Source of the DNA: Antrihabitans stalactiti
GTDB taxonomy: Bacteria; Actinomycetota; Actinomycetes; Mycobacteriales; Mycobacteriaceae
DNA: 64,000 nucleotides
Direction: 5' to 3'
Assembly: GCF_012932915.1 (NCBI RefSeq)
Contig: NZ_VCQU01000001.1
Location: 1-64,000, forward strand
Shown piece after piece: positions 43,639 through 53,817 of this stretch. A program made the translations under genes and the position numbers. A model generated the notes under the pieces. The model did no database searches and was not told the origin of the DNA. It saw nothing but the letters and a program-made list of their open reading frames with translations. The stretch's first letter is position 1. Each line of letters begins with the position of its first letter.

Positions 43639-44900
43639 CCTACCTCGCCGCGACGTTGCCGGTCATGTCGCTCGCCGAGGATTCGGTCGGCCGGTTTGCG
43701 TCGGCAGCCAACCGGTATCGGTACGAGGTCGGGTTGGCCGAAAAGGCTGTGGCACTGCGCCCCGGCAGGATCGCCGCCTCGTTCACCGGTGACCGGATCC
43801 TGCGGATCGATGGGCAGCCGATCTCCGGATTCGCCGAGCTGTCAGGGTTTTTCGAGGCTGCCGATGGCTGGGTCCGTACGCATGGCAACTATCCCCATCA
43901 TCGGGAGCGGTTGCTGGGGGCGTTGGAACTACCCGAGTCAGCCGACCGCGACGCCGTCGTGGCACGAATGCGTTCGCTCGCCGCCGCGGATGTGGAAGAG
44001 CGGGCGAACGACGTCGGCGCCATCGCGGTCCGCGTACGGACCGAATCCGAGTGGTCGACGAGCGCGCAAGGAATCGCGGCGGCCGATGGTCCGATCGTGG
44101 GTTTCGATGTTCGCAGCGACTGGGTCCGGGCGGCGCCGGATGCCGATGCCACGAGCACGCGGCCGTTGACCGGCGTTCGGGTACTCGACCTCACCCGCGT
44201 CATCGCAGGTCCGACGGCAACGCGCGCGTTGGGCTTGCTCGGCGCCGACGTGCTGCGAATCGACCCGCCGCACCTACCCGAGATCGAGGCGCAGCACGTC
44301 GAGAACGGTCAGGGCAAACGGTCCGCGCTGCTGGATCTGCGGACCGACAGCGAGGCTTTTCGCGGGCTGCTGAGCAAGGCCGATGTATTGGTCAGCGGCT
44401 ACCGGCCGGGCGCCGTGGAGCGGTTCATCGACGTCGACGCACTGCCTGCGGGCATCGTCTGGGCGCGCGTCTGTGCGTGGAGCGAACGCGGTCCGTGGGC
44501 GAAGCGGCGCGGTTTCGACAGCATCGTCCAAGCCGCGTCGGGGATCTCGCTCATCGAGGGCGGGGCAACACCGGGAGCGTTGCCTGCGCAAGCCCTCGAC
44601 CACGCGACGGGCTACTACCTCGCGGCAGGCATTGTCGAGGCACTCGCCGCACGCGTCGCGGACCGGTTCGGCACCACGGTCACCGCGTCGCTTGCCCGGA
44701 CGGCTGCATGGTTGTTGTCGGCGCCCGGACGCACCCCGGACCACGCCGCACTCACCCAACCCGGACCCGACTGCGCCGTCACGCGCGGCACCCTCGTCAC
44801 CGCCCGACCGGCATTGGCCGACTACGACGACTACTCGTTCCCTGCCCGACCATGGGGCCGCGACGAGCCTGGTTGGATGGTGGCATGCGGCAACGGTTGA
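43635..44900 (+). CDS. CaiB/BaiF-type (family III) CoA-transferase
   Basis: 421 residues. GVRVLDLTRVIAGPTATRALGLLGADVLRIDPP (shown in parts) begins the family III domain near residue 178, followed by SGYRPGAVERF and GFDSIVQAASG. About 175 residues precede it, more than usual, and look like a degenerate second copy or lid domain. It would move CoA between organic acids; substrates unknown. Overlaps DUF2784 by four bases and the nucleoside hydrolase by 16. Confidence 0.85.
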   Translation: MTYLAATLPVMSLAEDSVGRFASAANRYRYEVGLAEKAVALRPGRIAASFTGDRILRIDGQPISGFAELSGFFEAADGWVRTHGNYPHHRERLLGALELPESADRDAVVARMRSLAAADVEERANDVGAIAVRVRTESEWSTSAQGIAAADGPIVGFDVRSDWVRAAPDADATSTRPLTGVRVLDLTRVIAGPTATRALGLLGADVLRIDPPHLPEIEAQHVENGQGKRSALLDLRTDSEAFRGLLSKADVLVSGYRPGAVERFIDVDALPAGIVWARVCAWSERGPWAKRRGFDSIVQAASGISLIEGGATPGALPAQALDHATGYYLAAGIVEALAARVADRFGTTVTASLARTAAWLLSAPGRTPDHAALTQPGPDCAVTRGTLVTARPALADYDDYSFPARPWGRDEPGWMVACGNG

Positions 44901-45877
44901 TCATGGACGTCGATACCGGTATCGACGACTCGCTCGCCCTCCTCTACCTACTGGCGAGCCCCGAGGCAGAGATTGTGGGCATCGCGAGCACGGCGGGCAA
45001 CGTGCCTGCGCCGCAGGTCGCGGCCAACAACCTTGCCTGGCTCGACGTGTGCAAGGCAGGTCCGATCGAGGTCTCGCTGGGATCGGAAGCGCCCCTTGTC
45101 ATTCCGTTGCGCACGACCGAGGACACGCACGGACCGCAAGGCATCGGGTATGCCGTGCTACCCGAGTCGGCGCGCGAACTGTCCGTCCGGCCCGCGAGTG
45201 ACATGTGGGTCGACCTCGTGCGTGAGTTCCCCGGCGAGGTGATCGGCCTCTGTACCGCGCCCCTGACCAACCTCGCTCTCGCGTTGCGTCGCGAACCTGC
45301 ACTTCCCCAACTACTTCAGCGTCTGGTCATCATGGGCGGTGCGTTCAACTACGCCGGAAACACCACCCCGACCGCGGAGTGGAACGTCTCGGTCGACCCC
45401 GAAGCAGCCAAGGTCGTGTTCGACGCCTTCTCCGCGGCGCCACCCGATCGCCGACCGATCGTGTGCGCACTCGACATCACCGAAACGATCGAAATGCACC
45501 CCGCGCACGTCGACCGGCTTGCCGAAATTGCTGGTGGTGCGTCGAATCCGTTGGTGGGCTATCTATCCGACGCGATCCGCTTCTACATGGAATTTCACCG
45601 CGACCACAACCAGGGCTACATCGCGCACATGCACGATCCGTTCGCGGCCGCGGTGGCGCTCGACCCGTCGCTGGTGACGACGCGACCCGCGACCGTCGAC
45701 GTCGAATTGGCAGGGACGCTCACGCGCGGCATGACAGTCGCCGATCTCACCGGAATGTGGGGCAGGCCACCGAATGTCGAGATCGCGACGACGACCGAGC
45801 CAGCCGTTTTCTTCGACCGGCTCATCGAGCGCGTCGGAACGTTTGCCCGCAATACCTACCCGGCCGACGCGCAGTGA
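44885..45877 (+). CDS. Inosine-uridine-type nucleoside hydrolase
   Basis: 330 residues. The calcium-binding DVDTGIDDSLAL at residues 8-19 is diagnostic; MGGAFNYAGNTTPTAEWNVSVDPEA (in parts) and the C-terminal HDPFAAAVALDP complete the family. It cleaves the N-glycosidic bond of nucleosides to base and ribose. ATG at 44885 overlaps the CoA-transferase end; ATG at 44903 is an alternative. Coupled by GTGA to the next gene. Confidence 0.92.
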   Translation: MRQRLIMDVDTGIDDSLALLYLLASPEAEIVGIASTAGNVPAPQVAANNLAWLDVCKAGPIEVSLGSEAPLVIPLRTTEDTHGPQGIGYAVLPESARELSVRPASDMWVDLVREFPGEVIGLCTAPLTNLALALRREPALPQLLQRLVIMGGAFNYAGNTTPTAEWNVSVDPEAAKVVFDAFSAAPPDRRPIVCALDITETIEMHPAHVDRLAEIAGGASNPLVGYLSDAIRFYMEFHRDHNQGYIAHMHDPFAAAVALDPSLVTTRPATVDVELAGTLTRGMTVADLTGMWGRPPNVEIATTTEPAVFFDRLIERVGTFARNTYPADAQ

Positions 45878-46758
45878 GCGCTGAAGCCGACGAGGTCACA
45901 GGGTTCTGGCGCGAACTCGGGCTGCCTGGAATCATCGACGTCCATACGCATTTCATGCCGAAGCGCGTCATGGACAAAGTGTGGGACTACTTCGATTCCG
46001 CCGGTCCGCTGCTCGGCCGGGCGTGGCCGATCGAGTATCGAGCCGACGAGCAGACCCGGCTGGACCAATTGCGCGCCTTCGGTGTTCGCGCGTTCACGTC
46101 GCTCGTGTATCCACACAAGCCGGACATGGCGGCGTGGCTGAACGAGTGGGCGGCCGATTTCGCCTCGCGCACACCGGATTGCCTGCACACAGCCACGTTC
46201 TACCCTGAAGAGTTCGTGGACAGCTACGTCGATCAAGCGATCCAATCGGGTGCGCAGATCTTCAAGGCACATATTCAGGTCGGTGACTACCACCCGAACG
46301 ATCCACTGCTGCATCCGGTCTGGGGCATGTTGGAGGATTCCGGCATCCCCACCGTCATCCACTGTGGATCCGGACCGGCGCCGGGAACCTATACCGGTCC
46401 GGGGCCGGTCCGTGAGGTTTTGCTGCGGTACCCGCGACTGCCGCTGATCGTCGCGCACATGGGCATGCCCGAGTACTCCGAATTCCTCGACCTCGCCGAA
46501 GAATTCGACGGCATCAGCCTCGACACCACCATGGCGTTCACCGACTTCACCGAGGAAAAGACGCCGTTCCCTCGGTCCGAGTTGCCGCGGCTGCGCGCAT
46601 TGGGTGACCGCATCGTCTTCGGTAGCGACTTCCCGAACATCCCCCATCGCTATCTCCATGCGCTGGAATCGCTTACGCGCCTCGACCTGGGTGACGACTG
46701 GCTGCGCGGTGTGCTGTACAACAACGCCCGTGCGCGCGTCTTACCCCGCCAGGGGTGA
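45874..46758 (+). CDS. Amidohydrolase (ACMSD/TIM-like metal hydrolase)
   Basis: 294 residues of the amidohydrolase-2 family, related to aminocarboxymuconate-semialdehyde decarboxylase. Metal site IDVHTHFMP (His-x-His) near residue 22, later IVAHMGMPEY and VFGSDFPNIPHR with the conserved Asp. Could hydrolyse or decarboxylate an aromatic or cyclic acid. GTG start overlaps the nucleoside hydrolase stop (45874-45877). Last gene of the plus-strand run. Confidence 0.88.
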   Translation: MSAEADEVTGFWRELGLPGIIDVHTHFMPKRVMDKVWDYFDSAGPLLGRAWPIEYRADEQTRLDQLRAFGVRAFTSLVYPHKPDMAAWLNEWAADFASRTPDCLHTATFYPEEFVDSYVDQAIQSGAQIFKAHIQVGDYHPNDPLLHPVWGMLEDSGIPTVIHCGSGPAPGTYTGPGPVREVLLRYPRLPLIVAHMGMPEYSEFLDLAEEFDGISLDTTMAFTDFTEEKTPFPRSELPRLRALGDRIVFGSDFPNIPHRYLHALESLTRLDLGDDWLRGVLYNNARARVLPRQG

Positions 46759-46773
46759 AACTCGCGCACAGTT
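46751..46773. repeat. 23-nt short repeat, copy B
   Basis: Matches 12714-12736 at 20 of 23 positions. It includes the last codons and stop of the amidohydrolase and fills the 15-base gap to the convergent meaB stop. Possible 3'-end element; chance likeness not excluded. Confidence 0.35.
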
Positions 46774-47754
46774 CTAGGAGTCGAAGGCCTTCAAAATCTG
46801 TTCCGCCGCAAGGGCGGCAGTCAGCGAACCCTCCCGGACCTGCTGTTCGACGGACTTTCGGATCGATTTGACCTCTGGGTTGGCGGCGAGTCGGCGCAGC
46901 AGTTGGTCGTTGACCATCGTCCACATCCAGTCGATCTGCTGACGACGCCGCTTCTCCTCGAACTCACCCGCCTCGGTGAGCACCTTCTGGTGCCGCAGGA
47001 CCGTGTCCCAGAACTCGTCGAGACCCGACTCCTCCAGGCCGCTCATCGTCAGCACTGTCGGCTTCCACAGCGCGTCGTGCGGATAGATCAGCCGCAACGC
47101 ACCCTGGAGTTCCCTTGCCGCACTGCGGGCCTCGGTCAGGTGCTTGCCGTCGGCCTTGTTCACGGCGACGACGTCGGCGAGCTCGAGCACACCTTTCTTG
47201 ATGCCCTGCAACTGATCTCCGGTCCGTGCCAGAGTCAGGAAGCAGAAGCAGTCGACCATGTTCGCCACGGTCACTTCGGACTGCCCGACACCGACGGTCT
47301 CGACGAGGATCACGTCGTAGCCCGCAGCTTCCAGGAGCACGATCGTCTCCCGTGTCGCTTTCGCCACTCCCCCAAGGGTTCCCGACGTCGGAGACGGCCG
47401 AATGTAGGCGTTGGGTTCGACGGCGAGACGAGACATTCGCGTCTTGTCACCGAGAATCGAGCCGCCGGTCCGCGTGGACGACGGATCGACCGCCAGAACC
47501 GCGACCCGATGCCCCTGATCGATCAGCCGCATCCCGAGCGAATCGATGAACGTCGACTTCCCCACGCCCGGAACGCCGGTGATACCGACACGGTGCGAGC
47601 CGCCCGCATCGGGCAACAGGTCGAGCAGCAACTGCTGCGCCGCATCGCGGTGATCGGCTCGCGTCGACTCGACCAATGTGATGGCGCGCGCGAGTGCCGC
47701 GCGCTCGTTACGACGAATCGACTCCGCGAGGGCTCCGACGTCAGGTGCGGTCAT
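46774..47754 (-). CDS. meaB: MeaB/ArgK GTPase, mutase chaperone
   Basis: 326 residues. G-domain with Walker A GVPGVGKS (60-67), switch region [15 protein letters not shown] and VNKADGKH. MeaB protects methylmalonyl-CoA mutase from inactivation and helps load adenosylcobalamin. ATG at 47754 lies 14 bases inside the end of mutB, showing co-expression. The M. tuberculosis orthologue (Rv1496) stands in the same neighbourhood. Confidence 0.94.
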   Translation of the reverse strand: MTAPDVGALAESIRRNERAALARAITLVESTRADHRDAAQQLLLDLLPDAGGSHRVGITGVPGVGKSTFIDSLGMRLIDQGHRVAVLAVDPSSTRTGGSILGDKTRMSRLAVEPNAYIRPSPTSGTLGGVAKATRETIVLLEAAGYDVILVETVGVGQSEVTVANMVDCFCFLTLARTGDQLQGIKKGVLELADVVAVNKADGKHLTEARSAARELQGALRLIYPHDALWKPTVLTMSGLEESGLDEFWDTVLRHQKVLTEAGEFEEKRRRQQIDWMWTMVNDQLLRRLAANPEVKSIRKSVEQQVREGSLTAALAAEQILKAFDS

Positions 47755-49993
47755 GGCCCAGCTGTGCACTGAGCTTGCCGAGCAAGTCGATCGCAGCATC
47801 GGCAATCACGGTGCCCGGCGGGAAGATTGCCGCAGCACCGGCCGCGTACAACTCGTCGAAGTCACCGGGCGGGATCACGCCACCGACGATCACCATGATG
47901 TCGGGCCTGCCGGCATCGGCCAGCGCCTGCCGCAAGGCCGGCACCAACGTGAGGTGACCCGCCGCCAGCGAGGACACACCGACGACGTGCACGTCGTTGT
48001 CCGCCGCCTGCTGGGCGACCTCCTCGGGCGTCTGGAAGAGCGGGCCGACGTCGACGTCGAAGCCGATGTCGGCGAACGCCGTTGCGATCACCTTCTGGCC
48101 GCGGTCGTGACCGTCCTGGCCCATCTTCGCGACCAAGACGCGGGGGCGACGACCCTCGTCCTCGGCGAACTTCTCGACCAACTCCGACGCAGATTTGATA
48201 TTCCTCACGTCACCTGCCTCGTCCCGGTACACGCCTGCAAGAGTACGGATCTCGGCCTTGTGCCGGCCGTACACCTTCTCCAGGGCATCGGAAATTTCCC
48301 CGACCGTAGCCTTCGCGCGGGCGGCGTCGATCGCGAGGGCGAGCAGGTTGTTTTCCATCCCGCCGTCGGATGACGCTGCGGCCCTGGTCAACTCGGCGAG
48401 CGCACCCTCCACCGCGGCAGGATCACGGTCCGCGCGCAGCTGCACGAGCTTGTCGATCTGCTCTTTGCGCACCCGCGAATTCTCGACCTTGAGGACCTCG
48501 ATCTCGTGATCCTCGGCGACCTGATACTTGTTGACGCCGATGACCGGCTGCCTGCCCGAGTCGATTCGGGCCTGCGTCCGCGCCGCGGCCTCCTCGATGC
48601 GCAGCTTCGGAATACCCTCACCGATGGCTTGAGCCATACCACCGGCTTCTTCGACCTCGGCAATGTGCGCGCGCGCCCGATTCGCCAGCTGATGGGTCAG
48701 CCATTCGACGTAGTACGAACCGCCCCATGGATCGATCGGCCTCGTGGTGTTCGACTCCTGCTGCAGCAGCAGCTGGGTGTTGCGCGCGATGCGGGCGGAG
48801 AAGTCCGTCGGCAGGGCGAGCGCCTCGTCGAGTGCGTTGGTGTGCAACGACTGGGTGTGACCCTGTGTTGCTGCCATCGCCTCGATGCAGGTGCGCGCGA
48901 CGTTGTTGAACGCGTCCTGCGCGGTGAGTGACCATCCCGAGGTCTGCGAATGGGTACGCAGCGACAGCGACTTGGCGCTCTTCGGCTCGAACTTGGCCAC
49001 CAGCTCGGCCCACAACAACCGACCCGCACGCAGCTTGGCGACCTCCATGAAGAAGTTCATCCCGATCGCCCAGAAGAAGGACAGTCGCGGGGCGAATTTG
49101 TCGACCTCCATGCCGGCCTCGATGCCCGCGCGAAGATATTCGACGCCGTCGGCGAGGGTGTACGCCAGCTCGAGGTCGGCTGTCGCTCCGGCTTCCTGGA
49201 TGTGGTAGCCCGAGATCGAAATCGAGTTGAACTTGGGCATTTTCGCGCTGGTGAAGGCGAAGATGTCGGAGATGATGCGCATCGACGGCTTCGGCGGATA
49301 GATGTAGGTGTTGCGGACCATGAACTCTTTGAGAATGTCGTTCTGAATGGTCCCCGCCAGCTTTTCCGGCGGTACGCCCTGCTCCTCGGCCGCGACGACG
49401 TACAGCGCGAGAATCGGCAGTACGGCGCCGTTCATCGTCATCGACACACTGACCTGGTCGAGCGGAATGTGGTCGAACAGCTGGCGCATGTCGAGGATGG
49501 AATCGATTGCTACACCGGCCATTCCGACGTCACCCTGCACGCGGGGGTGGTCGGAGTCGTAACCGCGGTGGGTGGCGAGGTCGAATGCGACCGACAGACC
49601 CTTCTGCCCACCGGCCAGGTTTCGGCGGTAGAAGGCGTTCGAATCCGCTGCGGTCGAGAACCCGGCGTACTGACGAATCGTCCACGGCTGGTTGACGTAC
49701 ATTGTCGGGTACGGTCCGCGAACGAACGGCGCCGCGCCGGGGAACGAATCGAGGGGGTAGCCCTCTTTCACGACCTCCGCGCGATCGGCACCGGTGTAGA
49801 CGGGGCGAACATCGATGCCCTCCGGCGTATGCCACACAACCTGGTCCGGTGCGTAATTGTTCGCTGCCGCACCAGCTTCGACGTGTTTGCGCACCTGCTC
49901 TTCGCTCGGCGGCGGCGGCGTCGCATAACTGGAATCGACCAGCGGTACGTCGGCGAAACTGCCGATCACGTGTTTGATGCCGTCAGTGGTCAC
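47741..49993 (-). CDS. mutB: Methylmalonyl-CoA mutase, large (alpha) subunit
   Basis: 750 residues, the same length as mycobacterial MutB. Catalytic TIM barrel ([34 protein letters not shown]) and C-terminal B12 domain with the cobalt-ligand motif DGHDRG near residue 625. Isomerises methylmalonyl-CoA and succinyl-CoA, joining propionate/odd-chain/branched-chain breakdown to the citrate cycle, or supplying methylmalonyl units. GTG at 49993 starts one base after the mutA stop. Confidence 0.96.
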   Translation of the reverse strand: MTTDGIKHVIGSFADVPLVDSSYATPPPPSEEQVRKHVEAGAAANNYAPDQVVWHTPEGIDVRPVYTGADRAEVVKEGYPLDSFPGAAPFVRGPYPTMYVNQPWTIRQYAGFSTAADSNAFYRRNLAGGQKGLSVAFDLATHRGYDSDHPRVQGDVGMAGVAIDSILDMRQLFDHIPLDQVSVSMTMNGAVLPILALYVVAAEEQGVPPEKLAGTIQNDILKEFMVRNTYIYPPKPSMRIISDIFAFTSAKMPKFNSISISGYHIQEAGATADLELAYTLADGVEYLRAGIEAGMEVDKFAPRLSFFWAIGMNFFMEVAKLRAGRLLWAELVAKFEPKSAKSLSLRTHSQTSGWSLTAQDAFNNVARTCIEAMAATQGHTQSLHTNALDEALALPTDFSARIARNTQLLLQQESNTTRPIDPWGGSYYVEWLTHQLANRARAHIAEVEEAGGMAQAIGEGIPKLRIEEAAARTQARIDSGRQPVIGVNKYQVAEDHEIEVLKVENSRVRKEQIDKLVQLRADRDPAAVEGALAELTRAAASSDGGMENNLLALAIDAARAKATVGEISDALEKVYGRHKAEIRTLAGVYRDEAGDVRNIKSASELVEKFAEDEGRRPRVLVAKMGQDGHDRGQKVIATAFADIGFDVDVGPLFQTPEEVAQQAADNDVHVVGVSSLAAGHLTLVPALRQALADAGRPDIMVIVGGVIPPGDFDELYAAGAAAIFPPGTVIADAAIDLLGKLSAQLGHDRT

Positions 49994-49994
49994 G

Positions 49995-51779
49995 TCACGC
50001 TCCCAATGTCTCGAGCAACTGCGACAACGCCGCAACGGCGTCGATTCGTGCAGTGAAGTAGTGGTCCGGCCGTGTTTCGCCGGTGAATGCCTTCTCGGGT
50101 CCGGCAGCGAGGACAGTCGTGATGCCGGCCGCTCGCAATTCGGTGACCTTTGCTTCGCCTTCGCTTGTGTAGCGAGCGTCGGTACCGCACAAGATGGCGA
50201 CAGTGGCGTCCGAATCGTCGACGACCGTCTCGATTCCGCCCGACGCCAACAGGTTCGACGCGAACGTCGTGCGAACGTTGTGCTCGGCAACCGGACCGAG
50301 CGCGGCGATCAGCACCCGCGGCCGCACACCCTTCGCTGCGAGGTAGGCATCGGAACGATCGCGCAGCGCCTCGAACGCGGCGCCGTACCGTGCAACGTCG
50401 TTGCTGCCCACCGTGTTCAACGGCTTCTCCGCCAGGTTCGGGAATTCGTTCACGCCGGTGATCGACTTACGTCGATGCGCCACATCGGAATCGCGCTGCG
50501 CCTTCGTTGCAGCGATAGCGTCTGCGATCGAACCTGCCTCCAGCGCGGCGACGTAGCCGCCGTCCGCCTCGATCTTCTGGAAGAACTCCCATGCCTTCTC
50601 CGCGATTGCGGCAGTGAGGTTTTCGATGTACCAGGAGCCCGCGCCAGGATCGAGGACTCGACCGAGGTGCGATTCCTCCAGCAGCAGCAACTGCGTGTTC
50701 CGCGCCATGCGTGCCTTGAAGGCCGGGGAAGCCTCGACGGCGTCGGCAGGCAGTGATGCGTCGAACGGCAGGACCGTCACGTAATCGGCTCCACCGACAC
50801 CTGCGCCGAAGGCTGCCAACGTGGTGCGGAGCATGTTCACCCATGGATCACGTTGCGCGAGCATGGCTTCCGACGTGACCGCGTGTTGTGGTGCGCCACC
50901 GAATTCCGATGCGCCGCATACCTGCGCGACGCGCGCCCAGACGGTGCGTGCTGCACGGAACTTCGCGATCGTCTGGAACTGGTCGTCGGTGGCAGCGAAC
51001 CTGAACTCGATCTGCCGCAGCGCCGCGGTAATCGCCACACCCGCACCGGTCAAGGCGCGGAGGTACTCCAGTCCGGCTGCGACCGCCGCACCGAGTTCCT
51101 CGGAATCGCTCGCACCAGCGTTGTGAAACGCGGTCCCGTCGACGGTGATGGCCCGCACGGTCTCCGCGCGCTGGACCGCGCGTCCGGCGAGTTCGACCGT
51201 TCCGGCCAAGTCGAGATCGGCCTTGCCCGAAAAGCGGCTCGTGAGCGCAGCGGCGCCCAGGTTGATCGTGACGTCAGGACTGTCTGCGGGACGTGCGTCG
51301 AGGATCGAGAACAGTTCGTCGGCGGCAGCGACGACGTCCGTGCCAGCATCGAGGGTCAATGGCGCGAGATCGAGTAGGACGCCATCGAGCGCGGCCGGGA
51401 TCGCGGCCGCTGCGACGCCACTCGTACCGACCGTCAGCCAAATCGCGCCGACGCCGTTCTCGAGCCCGTCGAGGATCGACGCATTCGTCTGCGCCGCATC
51501 GGTGCCACCGAACCGCCCGCTGACGAGCCAGCCTCTGTTGACGTCTCGACCCGCATCGCGACCACGGACGAACGGAAATTCGCCGGGCAACGTCGACTCA
51601 GGCAGATCGTCACGACTGCTGTACAACGGCGAGATGGTGATCCCGTCGTAGGTCGCGGCACCGAGCAAGGTCTCAGGGTTGGCAGGGAGCTCGCTCGGAT
51701 CAACTCGCCGGGCCTTGGCCAACACACCCGCGACCCCGCGCTGCCACTCGGTGTAGCCGGTTTCTGCTGTATTCGACAC
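49995..51779 (-). CDS. mutA: Methylmalonyl-CoA mutase, small (beta) subunit
   Basis: 594 residues. Homologous to MutB but its B12 domain lacks the DxHxxG motif (the matching segment reads [12 protein letters not shown]), as expected for the non-catalytic subunit that forms the heterodimer. Start GTG at 51779 is chosen because AGAGGA is eight bases upstream; an upstream ATG at 51836 would overlap the divergent TVP38 region. No cobalamin riboswitch is visible before it. Confidence 0.93.
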   Translation of the reverse strand: MSNTAETGYTEWQRGVAGVLAKARRVDPSELPANPETLLGAATYDGITISPLYSSRDDLPESTLPGEFPFVRGRDAGRDVNRGWLVSGRFGGTDAAQTNASILDGLENGVGAIWLTVGTSGVAAAAIPAALDGVLLDLAPLTLDAGTDVVAAADELFSILDARPADSPDVTINLGAAALTSRFSGKADLDLAGTVELAGRAVQRAETVRAITVDGTAFHNAGASDSEELGAAVAAGLEYLRALTGAGVAITAALRQIEFRFAATDDQFQTIAKFRAARTVWARVAQVCGASEFGGAPQHAVTSEAMLAQRDPWVNMLRTTLAAFGAGVGGADYVTVLPFDASLPADAVEASPAFKARMARNTQLLLLEESHLGRVLDPGAGSWYIENLTAAIAEKAWEFFQKIEADGGYVAALEAGSIADAIAATKAQRDSDVAHRRKSITGVNEFPNLAEKPLNTVGSNDVARYGAAFEALRDRSDAYLAAKGVRPRVLIAALGPVAEHNVRTTFASNLLASGGIETVVDDSDATVAILCGTDARYTSEGEAKVTELRAAGITTVLAAGPEKAFTGETRPDHYFTARIDAVAALSQLLETLGA

Positions 51780-51903
51780 GTCTGACGTCCTCTTTCGCTC
51801 GAGCAAATCGATGATCGAGCCGGTCACTGTTGACATGATGCTAACTGCCGTCGCGGACGGCCTTGACCGCGGAACGGGCTACTGGCGGGTAGCCTTTGAC
51901 CTT

Positions 51904-52560
51904 GTGAGCAGGCGCCTTCGAGATCCACGATTGCTCGCCGTCGGTCTCGCATGTGTCGCCATTTTCGTCGCCGCAACGTTGCTGCCGCTGCCGAGCATCG
52001 ATCAGGTCCGCGCCTGGGCCGACTCGGTGGGACCGACGTTCCCATTCTTGTTCTTTCTGGCGTATGCGCTGATTACCGTCTTTCCCATCCCGAGGACCTT
52101 CTTCACGTTGAGTTGCGGCGTGCTTTTCGGGTCTCTGACCGGCATCGTTATTGCGATTTCCGCTACGACGGTCAGTGCGGTGCTCGCGTTTCTGGCGGTC
52201 CGCGCGATCGGCCGTGAATGGTTCGCAGAGCGAATGACCCACCCGGCGGTTCGATCGATCGATGCCAGGCTCGAACGGCGCGGGTGGCTGGCGGTCGGCT
52301 CGCTGCGCCTGATCGCGCCGTTGCCCTTCTCCGTCATCAACTACTGCAGTGGGATTTCGGCCGTTCGGACGCTCCCGTACACCCTGGCCACAGTCGTCGG
52401 TGTGATTCCGGGCACAGTCTCCGTCGTGATCCTCGGCGATGCGCTGACGGGGCAAACGAACCCCGCATTGCTCATCGTGTCCGGAGTTGGTGTCACCCTC
52501 GGCATCATCGGTTTGGTACTCGATGCACGCATGCCAGTCGCGTCAAGCGATAGAACTTGA
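51904..52560 (+). CDS. TVP38/TMEM64 (DedA-like) membrane protein
   Basis: 218 residues, about five to six membrane segments. FPIPRTFFTLSCGVLFGSLTG and the later GWLAVGSLRLIAPLPFSVINYCSG are the SNARE-associated/TVP38 signatures. Possibly a lipid or ion transporter/scramblase. GTG at 51904 is taken; ATGs at 51835/51838 would extend it by about 22 residues. Divergent from mutA, as Rv1491c is from mutA in M. tuberculosis. Confidence 0.85.
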   Translation: MSRRLRDPRLLAVGLACVAIFVAATLLPLPSIDQVRAWADSVGPTFPFLFFLAYALITVFPIPRTFFTLSCGVLFGSLTGIVIAISATTVSAVLAFLAVRAIGREWFAERMTHPAVRSIDARLERRGWLAVGSLRLIAPLPFSVINYCSGISAVRTLPYTLATVVGVIPGTVSVVILGDALTGQTNPALLIVSGVGVTLGIIGLVLDARMPVASSDRT

Positions 52561-52584
52561 TAACGGCTAGACAAGCTTGAGCAC

Positions 52585-52602
52585 TTGATTCTTAAGAGTC
52601 AA
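52585..52602. promoter_or_regulatory. Near-perfect palindrome before the SatD-like gene
   Basis: TTGATTCTTAAGAGTCAA is symmetric except for one pair. It lies 18 bases before the ATG of the helix-turn-helix protein gene in an AT-richer stretch, so it could be that protein's operator. Confidence 0.4.
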
Positions 52603-52619
52603 TTCTTTAACCTTGACTG

Positions 52620-53204
52620 ATGTACGTCATGACGGTCGATCAGCGACACAGTCGACGCGATGTCGATCGTGTCGACGGACTGATTGCCGACCTCGCGCAG
52701 CACCCCCTCGTCCGCCGGTTCGAGCGGACCGCAGGCGACGAGATCCAGGGCGTCGCCGACGACCCCAGCGTGGTCGTCGACATCGCATTGGAACTCGTCC
52801 GCGACGGTCATTGGAGCGTCGGCATCGGCATCGGGCCGGTCGACGAGCCGCTACCGGAAACCACCCGCGCAGGCCGGGGCCCGGCATTCGAGGCGGCCCG
52901 CACTGCGGTGACGCGAGCCAAGAACACGCCTGCGGGCATCGCGGTCGACGGCGTCGACGAGCAGGCGGCTGCTGATGCCGAGGCGATAATGACGCTGCTC
53001 GCCATGCTCGTCGCGCGCCGCTCCCGCGAAGGACACGCCGCGGTCGCGCAAGTCCGGCAAGGACTGAGTCAGTCGGAGGCTGCCGATAAGCTCGGAATCA
53101 GCAAACAGGCCGTGTCACAACGGCTCTCCGCAGCCGGCTGGCAGGCAGAGGGTCCCGCAAGGGCGCTCGCTGCACGACTCTTGGGTGAGGCAGACGAAGA
53201 ATGA
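52620..53204 (+). CDS. SatD-like protein with C-terminal helix-turn-helix
   Basis: 194 residues. Residues 10-105 resemble the SatD domain: an opening DVDRVDGLIADL, the central FERTAGDEIQGVADDP (a GGDEF-like GDE turn) and GIGIGPVDEP. Residues 125-190 contain a helix-turn-helix (GLSQSEAADKLGISKQAVSQ). ATG 52620 or 52629. Coupled to the following membrane gene (4-base overlap). SatD assignment is by pattern and is moderate; nucleotide sensing combined with DNA binding is an inference. Confidence 0.6.
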   Translation: MYVMTVDQRHSRRDVDRVDGLIADLAQHPLVRRFERTAGDEIQGVADDPSVVVDIALELVRDGHWSVGIGIGPVDEPLPETTRAGRGPAFEAARTAVTRAKNTPAGIAVDGVDEQAAADAEAIMTLLAMLVARRSREGHAAVAQVRQGLSQSEAADKLGISKQAVSQRLSAAGWQAEGPARALAARLLGEADEE

Positions 53205-53722
53205 GCGTTGCCGCATTGGTGTTTCTCGGAATAGCCGCGATCGTGCCGCCCGCGTTGAGTTGGAAAAAGCTTCCGCAATGGCTGGCGCCCGCCGTTGCCA
53301 TCACCGCTCTCGCCGCCGCAGCCGTCTTCGCAGCAGCCGGCCAACCGGTGAAGGGGTTCGGCGTGGCCGCCACAGCGGTCCTTGCTGTCGGCGCTGCGGC
53401 AACCGGTGGAATATCCATTCCCCCATTGGCTTTCCGGATCGCGCGGCGCCAAGGAACGGCGGGATCCACCTCTGGCCCGGTCGGTAGCGGCCCGCTGCGC
53501 GGTGGCCTCATCATCGGCATCCTCGAACGCGCCGCAGTCGCCGCAGCCATCCTGACCGCCAAAGGTCCCGAAGGCATCGCCATCGTCATGGCGGTCAAAG
53601 GCCTCGCCCGCTACCCCGAACTCCGCGAACCCACGGCCTCCGAGCAATTCATCATCGGCACCTTCGCCAGCGTCCTCTGGGCCTGCGCCGCCGCCGGTAT
53701 CGGTCGGGGGATGTTCAGCTGA
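53201..53722 (+). CDS. Membrane protein coupled to the SatD-like gene
   Basis: 173 residues with about five membrane segments (VAALVFLGIAAIVPPAL; PAVAITALAAAAVFAAA; FGVAATAVLAVGAAAT; LERAAVAAAILTA; FASVLWACAAAGIG). The ER, KGLARYPEL and SEQFIIGTFAS positions recall the C-terminal region of membrane proteins found beside SatD genes elsewhere. ATGA overlap with the SatD-like gene suggests one functional pair. Exact family uncertain. Confidence 0.6.
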   Translation: MSVAALVFLGIAAIVPPALSWKKLPQWLAPAVAITALAAAAVFAAAGQPVKGFGVAATAVLAVGAAATGGISIPPLAFRIARRQGTAGSTSGPVGSGPLRGGLIIGILERAAVAAAILTAKGPEGIAIVMAVKGLARYPELREPTASEQFIIGTFASVLWACAAAGIGRGMFS

Positions 53723-53745
53723 CCCCCGCTGACCCCCCACCTTGT

Positions 53746-53803
53746 TGATCACGGGGAAAAGTACCCAAAATCGGCCGGTTTTCGGTACTTATGTCCGTGA
53801 TCA
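53746..53803. terminator. 58-nt near-perfect inverted repeat between convergent genes
   Basis: Outer arms TGATCACGG (53746-53754) and CCGTGATCA (53795-53803), middle arms AAGTACC and GGTACTT, inner AAAATCGGCCGGTTTT; 26 of 29 positions pair, counting two G-T pairs. It lies between the convergent membrane-protein (53722) and SPFH (53818) genes, so a bidirectional terminator is likely. Confidence 0.6.
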
Positions 53804-53817
53804 CCGCGATGGGACGA

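Noticed and set aside
49994-50290. Upstream extension of mutB
   Set aside because: The extension overlaps mutA throughout and is low-complexity Arg/Ser; GTG at 49993 gives exactly the family length.
51830-51835. TTGACA as a -35 box for the TVP38 gene
   Set aside because: No acceptable -10 hexamer at 16-18 bases downstream; the match appears accidental.
51780-51903. Cobalamin riboswitch before mutA
   Set aside because: Only about 120 bases separate the divergent genes, and no B12-box-like sequence or multi-stem layout was seen.
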